A stretch of 29,223 nucleotides of DNA, from IMG/VR virus record IMGVR_UViG_3300000117_009279, positions 1-29,223 of that record. The stretch is one strand, 5' to 3'. Made by a program: the position numbers and the translations under genes. Shown one piece after another: positions 14,625 to 22,352 of this stretch. Source of the DNA: a virus. Each line of letters begins with the position of its first letter. Within the stretch, counting starts at the first letter, position 1. Under the pieces are notes generated by a model, which worked only from the letters and a program-made list of their open reading frames with translations, was not told the origin of the DNA and made no database searches.

Positions 14625-15727
14625 AAAATATCATTATAGTTACTGGGGTTACAGGGCAAGACGGCAGTCACATGGTGGATTACCTATTGAAAAATACCGA
14701 TTACAATATAGTGGGTACGGTTAGAAGGTTATCGGTATCAAATCATGATAACTTAAAGCATATAGATTCAGACAGGTTTGAGAAAGTTTATTTTGATTTG
14801 AACGACAACGAATCAATACAAAACGTAATTCAAAAATATAAGCCTAAATATTTTATCAATCTTGCTGCACAAAGCTTTGTCGCAGCTAGCTGGGATATAC
14901 CAGTATCCACTTGGAATACTAATGCAACGGGGGTTCTCCATATTTTAGAGGCTATACGTAAGTATAGTCCTGAAACCAGATTTTACAATGCTGGCACTAG
15001 TGAGGAATTTGGGGATGTTCAGTATTCCCCCCAAGATGAAAGTCACCCATTAAGACCAAGGTCGCCATACGGAGCAGCTAAAGCTGGAGCAAGGCACCTC
15101 GTAAAGGTTTACAGGGATAGCTATGGAATTTATGCTGTGCAAGGTTGGCTATTTAATCACGAAGGAACTCGTCGTGGAGTAGAGTTTGTGACTCGTAAGA
15201 TCTCTAAAGGTGTAGCAAAAATACACCAAAGCTTAAATAAATCACAAATTGTTCAACCTATTACTTTAGGCAATCTTGAAGCAAAAAGAGATTGGAGCGA
15301 TGCAGAAGATTTTGTCGATGGAATCTGGAGGATGCTAAACCAAGATAAATATCGTCAAGATTGGAAAGATAATAGTAGCATTCGTGATTACGTTATATCC
15401 TCTGGGGAAACTCATACTATTAGAGAGTTTATAGAGGAATCTTTTAAATGTATCAATATGGATAGTGACTGTGTGCGCTGGGAAGGTAAAGGCACAGATG
15501 AGGTACTGTATTTCATGGATGATATCAGCTATATAACGGCGGTTATCAAAACAAAACTGGTAACCATCAATAAAGATTTTTATAGGCCAGCCGAAGTTGA
15601 GTTGCTATTAGGTTCTCATGACAAAATTTCAAAAGAGTTAGGGTGGAGGCCAAAAAACTCTTTTAAGGATCTTGTAAAAAAAATGGTTAATAATGACATT
15701 TTTTTACTTGAATCTGAGGCTGGTTAA
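14621..15727 (+). CDS. gmd: GDP-mannose 4,6-dehydratase
   Basis: 368 residues when started at 14621. That start is preferred because it gives the usual KNIIIVTGVTGQDGS beginning and an ATGA overlap with the previous stop; an ATG at 14600 would add seven residues that do not belong. The enzyme converts GDP-mannose to GDP-4-keto-6-deoxymannose. Visible motifs are GVTGQDGS (NADP loop), GTVRR, AGTSEEFGDV (catalytic Thr and Glu), SPYGAAKAGARH (Tyr-x3-Lys) and NHEGTRRGVEFVTRKI, the substrate loop; this normally reads NHESPRRG, so Ser-Pro is changed to Gly-Thr. GAAK and GWRPKNSFKDLV near the C-terminus are also typical. A terminator follows 28 bp after the stop, ending the first sugar block. Confidence 0.92.
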   Translation: MKNIIIVTGVTGQDGSHMVDYLLKNTDYNIVGTVRRLSVSNHDNLKHIDSDRFEKVYFDLNDNESIQNVIQKYKPKYFINLAAQSFVAASWDIPVSTWNTNATGVLHILEAIRKYSPETRFYNAGTSEEFGDVQYSPQDESHPLRPRSPYGAAKAGARHLVKVYRDSYGIYAVQGWLFNHEGTRRGVEFVTRKISKGVAKIHQSLNKSQIVQPITLGNLEAKRDWSDAEDFVDGIWRMLNQDKYRQDWKDNSSIRDYVISSGETHTIREFIEESFKCINMDSDCVRWEGKGTDEVLYFMDDISYITAVIKTKLVTINKDFYRPAEVELLLGSHDKISKELGWRPKNSFKDLVKKMVNNDIFLLESEAG

Positions 15728-15755
15728 GTGTAATATATAGACCCGTCTAGAGATC

Positions 15756-15783
15756 AAACCTTATCTTTCTGATAAGGTTTTTT
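15756..15783 (+). terminator. Intrinsic terminator after the gmd gene
   Basis: A perfect 10-bp stem, AAACCTTATC (15756-15765) with GATAAGGTTT (15771-15780), closes a TTTCT loop and is followed by more T, giving a run of six T at 15778-15783. The stem is AT-rich, so termination may be partial. The A run on the other side would let it act weakly in reverse, but no leftward gene is nearby. It separates the glycan cassette from nrdB. Confidence 0.8.
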
Positions 15784-15820
15784 AATAACTTGGAAGGTTT
15801 CCTTCTCTAGGCTTTTATGG

Positions 15821-15830
15821 AGTGTAAAAT
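15821..15830 (+). promoter_or_regulatory. Candidate phage promoter element AGTGTAAAAT upstream of nrdB
   Basis: AGTGTAAAAT lies 15 nt before the nrdB start, after a terminator. Closely related decamers stand upstream of other genes: AGTGTATATT (21269-21278), AGTGTAATAA (24821-24830) and AGTATAATAG (6317-6326); AGTGTAATAT also occurs at 15727-15736. No good TTGACA is visible at the right distance here, so a -10-type element read by the phage sigma-like factor is a possibility. Confidence 0.4.
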
Positions 15831-15845
15831 ACCTTATCTAAAACT

Positions 15846-16814
15846 ATGATTTTCGAAGAACAAATTTCACGCAAGCCGGATCATTACCCTTGGACAGAAG
15901 AATTCAGACGTTCTATGTGGGACGGTCATTGGACAGACAAAGAATTTTCATTCTCTTCAGATATTCAAGACTTTCATGTTAAACTTACAGACCAAGAGCA
16001 ACAGATTATCATTAGGACTCTGTCTGCGATTGGCCAAATTGAGGTTGCTGTTAAAACTTTTTGGGCTAAAATTGGGGATAACTTACCTCACCCATCCATC
16101 CGTGATTTAGGCTATGTAATGGCCAATATTGAAGTAATTCACAATGAAGCTTACGAAAGATTATTAAAACTTCTTGATCTAGAAGAGGTGTTTGAAGAGA
16201 ACATGAAGCTCGATTTTATCGAGGGTCGAGTTAATTATTTAAGAAAATATACACATAGATTCTACAAGGACTCAAAAAAACAATTTGTTTATGCATTAAT
16301 ACTATTCACTTTATTTGTTGAGAATACCTCTCTTTTTAGTCAATTTTATGTTATCAATTGGTTTGGGAAGAAAAACCTACTAAAAGACACAAATCAGCAG
16401 ACCAAGTATACTGCTAGAGAAGAAGATATACACGCTAAAATCGGCATCAAACTGCTAAACTCCATCAAAGAAGAGCATCCTGAATTATTTGATGAAGAAT
16501 TAGAGCTTAAAATTTTACATGAAGCTAAGGAGGCTTTTAAGGCCGAAGAAAAAATTATAGACTGGATTGTCAATGGTATACAAAGAGATTTACTTTCTGC
16601 TGATATTCTTAAAGAATTTGTAAAAAATAGGATTAATGAATCACTGGATCAGATAGGGTTTAAGAAAATTTTCGATATTGACGAAAAAGTAATTTTGCGA
16701 ACAACATGGTTTGATGAAGAAGTTTTAGGTAACATGATGACAGATTTTTTCGCCTCTCGCCCTACGGAGTATGCAAAATCAAATAAAAGCTTTAGTGAAG
16801 CAGACTTATTCTAA
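15846..16814 (+). CDS. nrdB: Class I ribonucleotide reductase, small (radical) subunit R2
   Basis: 322 residues of ferritin-like fold, which generates the radical used to reduce ribonucleotides. Likely metal ligands are Glu66 (AIGQIEVAVKTFW), Glu96 and His99 (ANIEVIHNEAY), Glu159 (LFVENTSLF) and Glu193/His196 (REEDIHAKIG). Tyr103, in the E-x-x-H-x3-Y pattern, is the place of the radical tyrosine, so a tyrosyl-radical enzyme is expected. The first ligand appears to be Glu rather than the common Asp. The C-terminus SFSEADLF is the flexible tail that docks onto the large subunit. It has its own upstream terminator and candidate promoter and is followed 4 nt later by nrdA, an order (small before large) opposite to that of E. 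coli. Confidence 0.93.
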   Translation: MIFEEQISRKPDHYPWTEEFRRSMWDGHWTDKEFSFSSDIQDFHVKLTDQEQQIIIRTLSAIGQIEVAVKTFWAKIGDNLPHPSIRDLGYVMANIEVIHNEAYERLLKLLDLEEVFEENMKLDFIEGRVNYLRKYTHRFYKDSKKQFVYALILFTLFVENTSLFSQFYVINWFGKKNLLKDTNQQTKYTAREEDIHAKIGIKLLNSIKEEHPELFDEELELKILHEAKEAFKAEEKIIDWIVNGIQRDLLSADILKEFVKNRINESLDQIGFKKIFDIDEKVILRTTWFDEEVLGNMMTDFFASRPTEYAKSNKSFSEADLF

Positions 16815-16818
16815 AAAT

Positions 16819-18465
16819 ATGGACAAATTCTATTGGTTAAATGAGGATTCCAGAACTTTCCTCAAGAGGGGGTATTTGAAAGATGGTCAAACCGCAGAAG
16901 AACGAGTTAAGGAGATATCTGACAATGCGGAGAAAATTTTAAAAATAAAAGGTTTTTCTGATAAATTTTATGATTACATGAGCAAGGGTTTCTACTCTTT
17001 AGCCACTCCTGTTTGGACAAATTTCGGTAATCATAGAGGTTTGCCTGTTTCATGCTTTAATTCTCATGTAGACGACACCATGGAGTCTATTTTATATAAG
17101 GCTGCAGAAGTAGGCATGATGAGTAAAATGGGAGGAGGTACATCTGGTTATTTTGGAGAATTAAGGCACAGAGGCGCTGATATAAGTGTTGGGGGAGAAT
17201 CTAGCGGACCTGTTCATTTTTTAGAAATTTTTGACAAAATATCGGAAGTGGTTAGTCAAGGAAGTGCAAGGCGAGGCAGTTTCGCAGCTTATCTTCCCGT
17301 TGAGCACCCTGATATAGAAGAGTTTTTAAAGATTAGAGCTAGCGGCCATCCCATACAGAACTTGAGCATAGCTGTAACGATAACGAACCATTGGATGAAG
17401 CTAATGTTAGACGGTGATTCTAAAAAAAGGGCTATTTGGGGTAAAATCATACGTAAACGCTTTGAAACAGGATACCCTTACATCAGCTTCATAGATAATA
17501 TAAACAATAGCAACCCTAAAGTTTACAAGGATAAAGGTTTAAAAGTTAAATCTCAAAATTTGTGCAATGAGATAGCTTTAGCTTCTGACAATAATAATTC
17601 TTTTGTTTGTGTATTATCTTCTTTAAATTTAGTCCATTGGGACTCTATAGCTGAAACTGATGCGGCAGAAACTCTTATATATTTTCTGGATGCAGTGAAT
17701 GAAGAGTTTGTTAAAAAAACTAAAAACACGCCTTTTATGAAGCATCCTCATAATTTCGCTAAAAATCATAGGGCTCTAGGATTGGGTGTTTTAGGATGGC
17801 ACTCTTTACTTCAATCAAAAGGTATACCATTTGAATCGTTTGAAGCTAAAATGTGGAATAGTAAAATATTTCAAACTTTAAGAGAAAAATGTGACAAAGC
17901 ATCAGAGCAGTTGGCGGATTTATGCGGTGAAGCGCCAATTCTCAAGGGGTACGGCAGGGGGAATACTCATACAATGGCAGTGGCCCCAACCACGTCAAGC
18001 TCTTTTATTTTAGGGCAAGTCTCCCCTTCAATAGAGCCATTGAATTCAAATTATTTTGTGAAAGATTTAGCTAAAGGTAAATTTACTTACAAAAATCCCT
18101 ACCTCAAAGACCTTTTAGCCTCTAAGAAAAAAGACATAAGTGAAGTCTGGAGGTCTATACTTGTGAAAGGTGGCTCTGTTCAGCATTTATCTTTTTTGAG
18201 CGAAAAAGAGAAGAGCGTATTTAAAACTTTCGGCGAAATACCTCAAAAAGAAATCGTGATTCAAGCGTCTAGCCGTCAAAAACATATAGATCAGGGCCAG
18301 TCTCTCAATATAATGGTCCCACTTGAAGCTAACCCTAAAGAGGTTAGCGAATTACTGATTGAAGGGTGGAAGCTAGGAATCAAAGGATTTTATTACCAAA
18401 GGAGCGCTAACCCAGCTCAAGAGTTAGCTCGAACTATGTTAACATGTTCTTCTTGCGAAGCTTAA
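16819..18465 (+). CDS. nrdA: Class I ribonucleotide reductase, large catalytic subunit (short form)
   Basis: 548 residues from the ATG at 16819. An ATG at 16771 would overlap nrdB by 44 bp and add residues outside the family. The enzyme makes dNDPs with the NrdB radical. All catalytic residues are seen: Cys79 (VSCFNS), Asn247-x-Cys249-x-Glu251 (QNLCNEIAL), Cys264 (SFVCVLSSLNL), the radical-transfer pair Tyr525-Tyr526 (KGFYYQRSANP) and the C-terminal redox pair Cys543-x-x-Cys546. There is no N-terminal ATP cone, so allosteric inhibition by dATP is probably lost, as in many phage enzymes that keep dNTP production high. It is far shorter than E. coli NrdA (about 760) and shorter than NrdE (about 700), but no active-site block is missing. 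Confidence 0.93.
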   Translation: MDKFYWLNEDSRTFLKRGYLKDGQTAEERVKEISDNAEKILKIKGFSDKFYDYMSKGFYSLATPVWTNFGNHRGLPVSCFNSHVDDTMESILYKAAEVGMMSKMGGGTSGYFGELRHRGADISVGGESSGPVHFLEIFDKISEVVSQGSARRGSFAAYLPVEHPDIEEFLKIRASGHPIQNLSIAVTITNHWMKLMLDGDSKKRAIWGKIIRKRFETGYPYISFIDNINNSNPKVYKDKGLKVKSQNLCNEIALASDNNNSFVCVLSSLNLVHWDSIAETDAAETLIYFLDAVNEEFVKKTKNTPFMKHPHNFAKNHRALGLGVLGWHSLLQSKGIPFESFEAKMWNSKIFQTLREKCDKASEQLADLCGEAPILKGYGRGNTHTMAVAPTTSSSFILGQVSPSIEPLNSNYFVKDLAKGKFTYKNPYLKDLLASKKKDISEVWRSILVKGGSVQHLSFLSEKEKSVFKTFGEIPQKEIVIQASSRQKHIDQGQSLNIMVPLEANPKEVSELLIEGWKLGIKGFYYQRSANPAQELARTMLTCSSCEA

Positions 18466-18466
18466 A

Positions 18467-19084
18467 ATGGACTTTGCGTACGTCATAACTCCTTGCAGTA
18501 GGCCAAAAAACTTAAAAATACTTTACGAGTCGATTGCCTCCACTTTTGACGACAACTTCTTGTGGTTGATCGTTGGCGATTCATCAAAATGCAATGGTCA
18601 TTTGCCCAAATTTGATTTAAGAAATACCCATATTATTGATCACCCGAATTCATACTACGGAAACTTACAAAGAAACGCTGGTATTAAATGGGTAAAAAAA
18701 CATTGCAAGAAAAAATTCTGGATACATTTTTTAGATGATGATAATATCATGCACCCAGAGATAAAAAATCATTTTCATGAATTTACTGACAGCTACGATA
18801 TAGTGGCGGTTTCTCAATGCTTAAAAACTGGCCATCCTAGAAGAGTACAATTCGGGCGCTACGAAAATATGGAAGCTTCAGAGGCGAAAATGAAAATCAA
18901 ACAGGTAGATTTAGCACAAGTGTTTTTTAAACATTCTTGCTTAGATGATTTACATTTTAAAAAGAATTCTTATCAAGCGGATGGGGTATTGATACAAACA
19001 ATGCGTGAAAAAAAATACAAATTTAATTTTATAAAAAAATATTTATCCTATTACAATTACTTAAGTAATAATATCGTATATTAA
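18467..19084 (+). CDS. GT-A glycosyltransferase, GT2-like (short)
   Basis: 205 residues. FAYVITPCSRPKNLKILYESI (3-23) is the classical GT-A opening found in GT2 and GT43-like enzymes, GNLQRNAGIKWV (65-76) the 'g...arN.gi..a' block, and WIHFLDDDNIMHP (85-97) supplies a strong DDD metal motif (Asp90-92). VDLAQVFFKHSCL may be the acceptor-side strand. It is short for the fold but keeps both nucleotide and metal sites. It begins one base after nrdA stops and shares one base (TAATG) with the UDP-galactopyranose mutase gene, so it may use UDP-Galf; that is inference from order only. Confidence 0.75.
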   Translation: MDFAYVITPCSRPKNLKILYESIASTFDDNFLWLIVGDSSKCNGHLPKFDLRNTHIIDHPNSYYGNLQRNAGIKWVKKHCKKKFWIHFLDDDNIMHPEIKNHFHEFTDSYDIVAVSQCLKTGHPRRVQFGRYENMEASEAKMKIKQVDLAQVFFKHSCLDDLHFKKNSYQADGVLIQTMREKKYKFNFIKKYLSYYNYLSNNIVY

Positions 19085-20070
19085 TGAAGGCTATCGTTGT
19101 TGGGTGCGGGATTTCAGGGGCTACTGCCGCTTTTCTATTGAAGCAGAAGGGGGTTAACGTTGAGGTGTTTGAGACTAGGCCTCATATAGCGGGCAATTGC
19201 TACGATGAAACTCAAAGTGGTATCGTTACCCATAAGTATGGCGCTCATGTATTTCATACAAATATAGACAAAATATGGAATTTTGTCACCCAGTTTTCAA
19301 ATTTTAATACCTTTTGCCCTATCGTATATGCAGATACAAAAAAAGGGTTAATACCGATACCTTTTGACGACAGAGCTAAAAGTATCATAGGTCCACAAAC
19401 TACGGATAATATTGTTGATCTGATTTTTAGGGATTATAGCGAAAAAATGTGGGGTAAAAAATGGGAAGATTTACCTGCAGAAATTACTTCCAGAATACCT
19501 AAATTAAGGGATGGAGTGAACCCTTGTTACCATAAGGATAAATACCATGGGGTGCCTGTTAATGGTTATGTTGAAATGTTTTCAAGCATGCTTGAAGGGA
19601 TAAAGGTTCACATCGGGTGCGAAGACAATGATTGGAGAAAGCAAAATGCAGACATTTTTGTCTATACAGGTAAGATAGATCAGTATTTTAATTATTGTTA
19701 CGGGGAATTAGGGTACAGATCTTTAGTTTTTGAGTGGATGAATAAACCAAAGCAAAAATATTTTCAAGTCAACGAGTGCAATCAAAATAAGAAGTGGTTA
19801 AGAGAGATAGATCATTCATTTTTCTACAATCAAAATTCCAAAAACACAATCACGCATAGAGAATACTCTTGTGAGCACAATAGTTCAAACGAGCCATTTT
19901 ACCCTGAGAATTACGGGAATAATCCCTTTTTGTTCAAGAAGTATAATTCTTTAGCGAAGAAGCAAAATAATGTTATTTTCACGGGGCGTTTGGCCACGTA
20001 TAAATACATAGATTTAGATACGGCGATAGCTCAAACAATGATGAAATTAGAGAGGGCTTTTAATGGCTAA
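19084..20070 (+). CDS. glf: UDP-galactopyranose mutase
   Basis: 328-residue FAD enzyme that interconverts UDP-galactopyranose and UDP-galactofuranose. The dinucleotide-binding start is VVGCGISGATAAFLL (5-19); HIAGNCYDE (34-42) and YGAHVFHT (52-59) are signature blocks of the family. YSEKMWGKKWEDLPAEI, SRIPKLRDG and YHGVPVNGYVEMF follow in the usual order; YTGKIDQYFNY, LGYRSLVFE and the C-terminal FTGRLATYKYIDLDTAIAQ complete the flavin and UDP site. The two arginines that hold the substrate diphosphate in known enzymes have likely counterparts in LGYRSL and TGRLATY. It is 40-60 residues shorter than bacterial Glf but all key blocks remain. Flanked by glycosyltransferases, it points to a galactofuranose-containing glycan. 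Confidence 0.92.
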   Translation: MKAIVVGCGISGATAAFLLKQKGVNVEVFETRPHIAGNCYDETQSGIVTHKYGAHVFHTNIDKIWNFVTQFSNFNTFCPIVYADTKKGLIPIPFDDRAKSIIGPQTTDNIVDLIFRDYSEKMWGKKWEDLPAEITSRIPKLRDGVNPCYHKDKYHGVPVNGYVEMFSSMLEGIKVHIGCEDNDWRKQNADIFVYTGKIDQYFNYCYGELGYRSLVFEWMNKPKQKYFQVNECNQNKKWLREIDHSFFYNQNSKNTITHREYSCEHNSSNEPFYPENYGNNPFLFKKYNSLAKKQNNVIFTGRLATYKYIDLDTAIAQTMMKLERAFNG

Positions 20071-21223
20071 AAAACAAAACCACGTAAGATTGTGCCTCTG
20101 GACACATGTTCAAAACGAGGCCCACATCATAAGCGAAATGCTGCAGTCCGCAGTGGATTACATTGATTATTGGGTGATTGTTGATAATGGTTCGACAGAT
20201 GGAACTCAGCAAATCATTAAAGATTTTTTTGAGCAGCATGGTATCGATGGTAAATTATATGAAAACGAAGATGGTTGGGTTAACCCCGGCATAAACAGGC
20301 AGTACGCTTGGGAAAAACTATGTAAAACAGATCATTTTTGCGATTATATTTTGCGTATTGATGCGGATGAAGCTTTGCATGTAGACAGTGATTTTGATTG
20401 GTTATCTATACAAGATGAGGATGCGTATCAAGTGATTTACAAATCTGGAGGAGGAATCATTCCTAGAATGTGGCTATGGAATTCTAAGTTAGATTGGTAT
20501 TGGAAAAATGATTCAGCACATGAAACTATTCACTTGAAAGATGGTAGGTGCCCTAGTCAACCAGTTTTGCCTTATGCTTTTAGACACATCTCTACTGGTC
20601 AGGGAAGCTCTTATTCTGACCCTATCAAATTCATAAAAGATGTCTTAAAGCTGGAGATACAAACTCATGAGCGTTTTAGGGATGGAGCCACCGAAAAAGA
20701 TGAAATGTATCACCTGTATTATTTATGTCGATCTTTCATATATACCGGGATGGATATAAATTCAGACTGGGCATACAAACTTTTTCCATACGGTAAATCT
20801 GGCCTAGAGATGTTCTTAAAAAAGGGGGTTTACTACCATGAGCAATTCATAAACATACTTGATCCCAATGCTGATGAGCTGTGGGTCTCACTGAGAAACT
20901 TAGGGCTAATTCACGAAAGACTTAACGAACCAGAGAAAGCTCTTGAAGCTTATGAAAAGGCTCACTCAGCTAGAGACGGCAGGCCAGAACCCCTATACAG
21001 GCTTTATAACATTCATAAAAAATTAGGTAATATTGATTCAGTTGTGTATTACGCAGAAAAGATTAAAAATTGCAATTTCGAAATAATGAGCGATCCTTAT
21101 GACGTAGAATTATTCGCTATGTATCGCATGAATAATGATTTAAAATCAGAAATCGATACTCTTCTTCAAGTAGATTCTGAAGATCTCCCCTTAGAGCAGG
21201 ATGAGGTCACATTGATTTGCTGA
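20063..21223 (+). CDS. GT2 glycosyltransferase with C-terminal TPR-like repeats
   Basis: 386 residues. The first 250 are a GT2 catalytic domain: CLWTHVQNEAHIISEML (11-27), VDNGSTDGTQQII (40-52, the UDP-binding block), NPGINRQYAWE and ILRIDADEAL (96-105, DxD acids Asp100 and Asp102). Residues of about 285-350 (LWVSLRNLGLIHERLNEPEK then ALEAYEKAHSARDGRPEPLYRL) are helical pairs resembling tetratricopeptide repeats, which in such fusions present or recruit an acceptor protein. A protein acceptor would fit virion glycosylation. It overlaps glf by 8 bp; GAGAGG 8 nt before the start is one of the few Shine-Dalgarno-like sequences here. Confidence 0.8.
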   Translation: MAKKQNHVRLCLWTHVQNEAHIISEMLQSAVDYIDYWVIVDNGSTDGTQQIIKDFFEQHGIDGKLYENEDGWVNPGINRQYAWEKLCKTDHFCDYILRIDADEALHVDSDFDWLSIQDEDAYQVIYKSGGGIIPRMWLWNSKLDWYWKNDSAHETIHLKDGRCPSQPVLPYAFRHISTGQGSSYSDPIKFIKDVLKLEIQTHERFRDGATEKDEMYHLYYLCRSFIYTGMDINSDWAYKLFPYGKSGLEMFLKKGVYYHEQFINILDPNADELWVSLRNLGLIHERLNEPEKALEAYEKAHSARDGRPEPLYRLYNIHKKLGNIDSVVYYAEKIKNCNFEIMSDPYDVELFAMYRMNNDLKSEIDTLLQVDSEDLPLEQDEVTLIC

Positions 21224-21239
21224 TAAATTAAGCTATAAT
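21212..21239 (+). promoter_or_regulatory. Sigma-70-type promoter for the 21289-22859 gene block
   Basis: TTGATT (21212-21217) and TATAAT (21234-21239) are separated by 16 bp, starting within the end of the preceding gene. Predicted transcription begins near 21246, leaving a leader of about 40 nt that also carries the AGTGTATATT element at 21269-21278. The block could thus have two promoters, host-type and phage-type. Confidence 0.6.
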
Positions 21240-21268
21240 TGAATATACCTTCTTGTTGTATTTTTTTT

Positions 21269-21278
21269 AGTGTATATT
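21269..21278 (+). promoter_or_regulatory. Candidate phage promoter element AGTGTATATT
   Basis: A match to the AGTGTAWWWW motif shared with 15821-15830 and 24821-24830. It lies 10 nt before the start at 21289, in the leader of the host-type promoter at 21212-21239. An out-of-frame ATG at 21282 precedes the real start and encodes nothing useful. Confidence 0.4.
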
Positions 21279-21288
21279 TTTATGAAAG

Positions 21289-21873
21289 ATGAAAGATTCA
21301 GTTCTCATAAAATCCACTAGATCAGGACCAAAAAGCTCTGCGCAAACACCAGCTAAACCTAGCGAAAAGAAGAAGGGCTCTAAAGTGAACCCCCCGGGAT
21401 CAGCAGGGACAAAGCCTGACGCAAAAGATCAGGCTGCAAAAAAACTAAATAAAAAAGACGAAAAAACTTTAGTCGATAATTCTAAAGCTGAGATAGTCTT
21501 CTCTGAAAAGGTTACTAAAGCCTTGAAGAATAAGGTTTCGGAGCACAATAAAAAATATTCTAAAAAAGTATCACTTACTCAGCTGAAGAAAATATACCGT
21601 AGAGGCGCTGGAGCATTTTCTTCCAGCCACAGGCCGGGGAAATCAAGAGATCAATGGGCTATGGCTAGAGTTAATATGTTCCTTAAGATGGTTCGAGGAG
21701 GAAAAGTCAAAGATGCGTACAGGAAAGCGGATCAAGACGTAGCAAAAAGCAGTGTCGATTTCTACAAGGATATTGATAAAATTGGAGACCCTATGGTGAA
21801 TTTTGAACAGCAGGCTTCATTGTTTACTGAAGTAGACCTTTATAATGCTCAGCAATTCTTAGATAAATTTTAA
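21289..21873 (+). CDS. Phage protein with conserved DUF5824-like domain
   Basis: 194 residues. Residues 1-65 are Lys/Pro/Ser/Ala-rich and probably disordered. Residues of about 75-152 form a block that I recall from many large phages: a helix (KVTKALKNKVSEHNKKY), then LKKIYRRGAGAFSSSHRPG and QWAMARVNMFLKMVRGGK, ending KADQD. The invariant-looking RRGAGA and WAMARV segments mark the family (DUF5824, function unknown). The strong positive charge suggests contact with nucleic acid or with a capsid or scaffold partner; this is inference. It begins a three-gene block ending in a strong terminator, and is followed one base later by another conserved unknown. Confidence 0.72.
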   Translation: MKDSVLIKSTRSGPKSSAQTPAKPSEKKKGSKVNPPGSAGTKPDAKDQAAKKLNKKDEKTLVDNSKAEIVFSEKVTKALKNKVSEHNKKYSKKVSLTQLKKIYRRGAGAFSSSHRPGKSRDQWAMARVNMFLKMVRGGKVKDAYRKADQDVAKSSVDFYKDIDKIGDPMVNFEQQASLFTEVDLYNAQQFLDKF

Positions 21874-21874
21874 A

Positions 21875-22318
21875 ATGAATATTAATGTAAATTTAAACGC
21901 TTTAATTGCGGCAGACAAAGAAAAAAAGACCTTAAACAAACCTTTTAGAACGCCGAAGGGGCCTAAAAAATTTGGTGTCTACGTTAAAAATGAAAAAAAT
22001 AACATTGTTTTGGTTCGCTTTGGAGACCCCAATATGGAGATAAAGAGGGATGATCCGGCTAGGCGGAAAAGTTTCAGGGCTCGACATCAGTGCGATAGTA
22101 AACCGGGCCCCAAATGGAAAGCTCGCTATTGGAGCTGCAGAATGTGGGAGAAGGGTAAATCTGTTACTGATTACGTGAAAAGTTCTTCAGCAGAATGGGA
22201 CGGCAAGGAACTGTGGAGCCAAAAAAAATTACTTTTAATCAACCCTTCTTTAGCATCTGCGACAGAAGATGAGGAGTCAGATGGTTGTGGCTGCGGAAAA
22301 GGATGTGGGTGCAATTAA
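21875..22318 (+). CDS. Phage protein with conserved DUF6321-like domain and Cys-rich tail
   Basis: 147 residues. Residues 22-91 match a block I recall from diverse phages: NKPFRTPKGPKKFGVYVKN, then VRFGDPNMEIKRDDPARRKSFRARHQC and ARYWSCRMW (DUF6321 as I remember it; no known function). His71, Cys73 and Cys88 could bind metal. The last dozen residues are DGCGCGKGCGCN, with four cysteines in CxC-x3-CxC spacing, reached through an acidic linker (TEDEESD). Such a tail could bind a metal or form inter-subunit disulphides. It starts one base after the previous stop, and the next gene starts 34 bp after its end. Confidence 0.72.
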   Translation: MNINVNLNALIAADKEKKTLNKPFRTPKGPKKFGVYVKNEKNNIVLVRFGDPNMEIKRDDPARRKSFRARHQCDSKPGPKWKARYWSCRMWEKGKSVTDYVKSSSAEWDGKELWSQKKLLLINPSLASATEDEESDGCGCGKGCGCN

Positions 22319-22352
22319 TCTAAGCATTAACAATTTAAAATTAAACTTTAAA

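Noticed and set aside
16771-16818. Earlier ATG for nrdA at 16771
   Set aside because: It overlaps nrdB by 44 bp and adds residues not seen in the family; the ATG at 16819 follows the nrdB stop by 4 nt.
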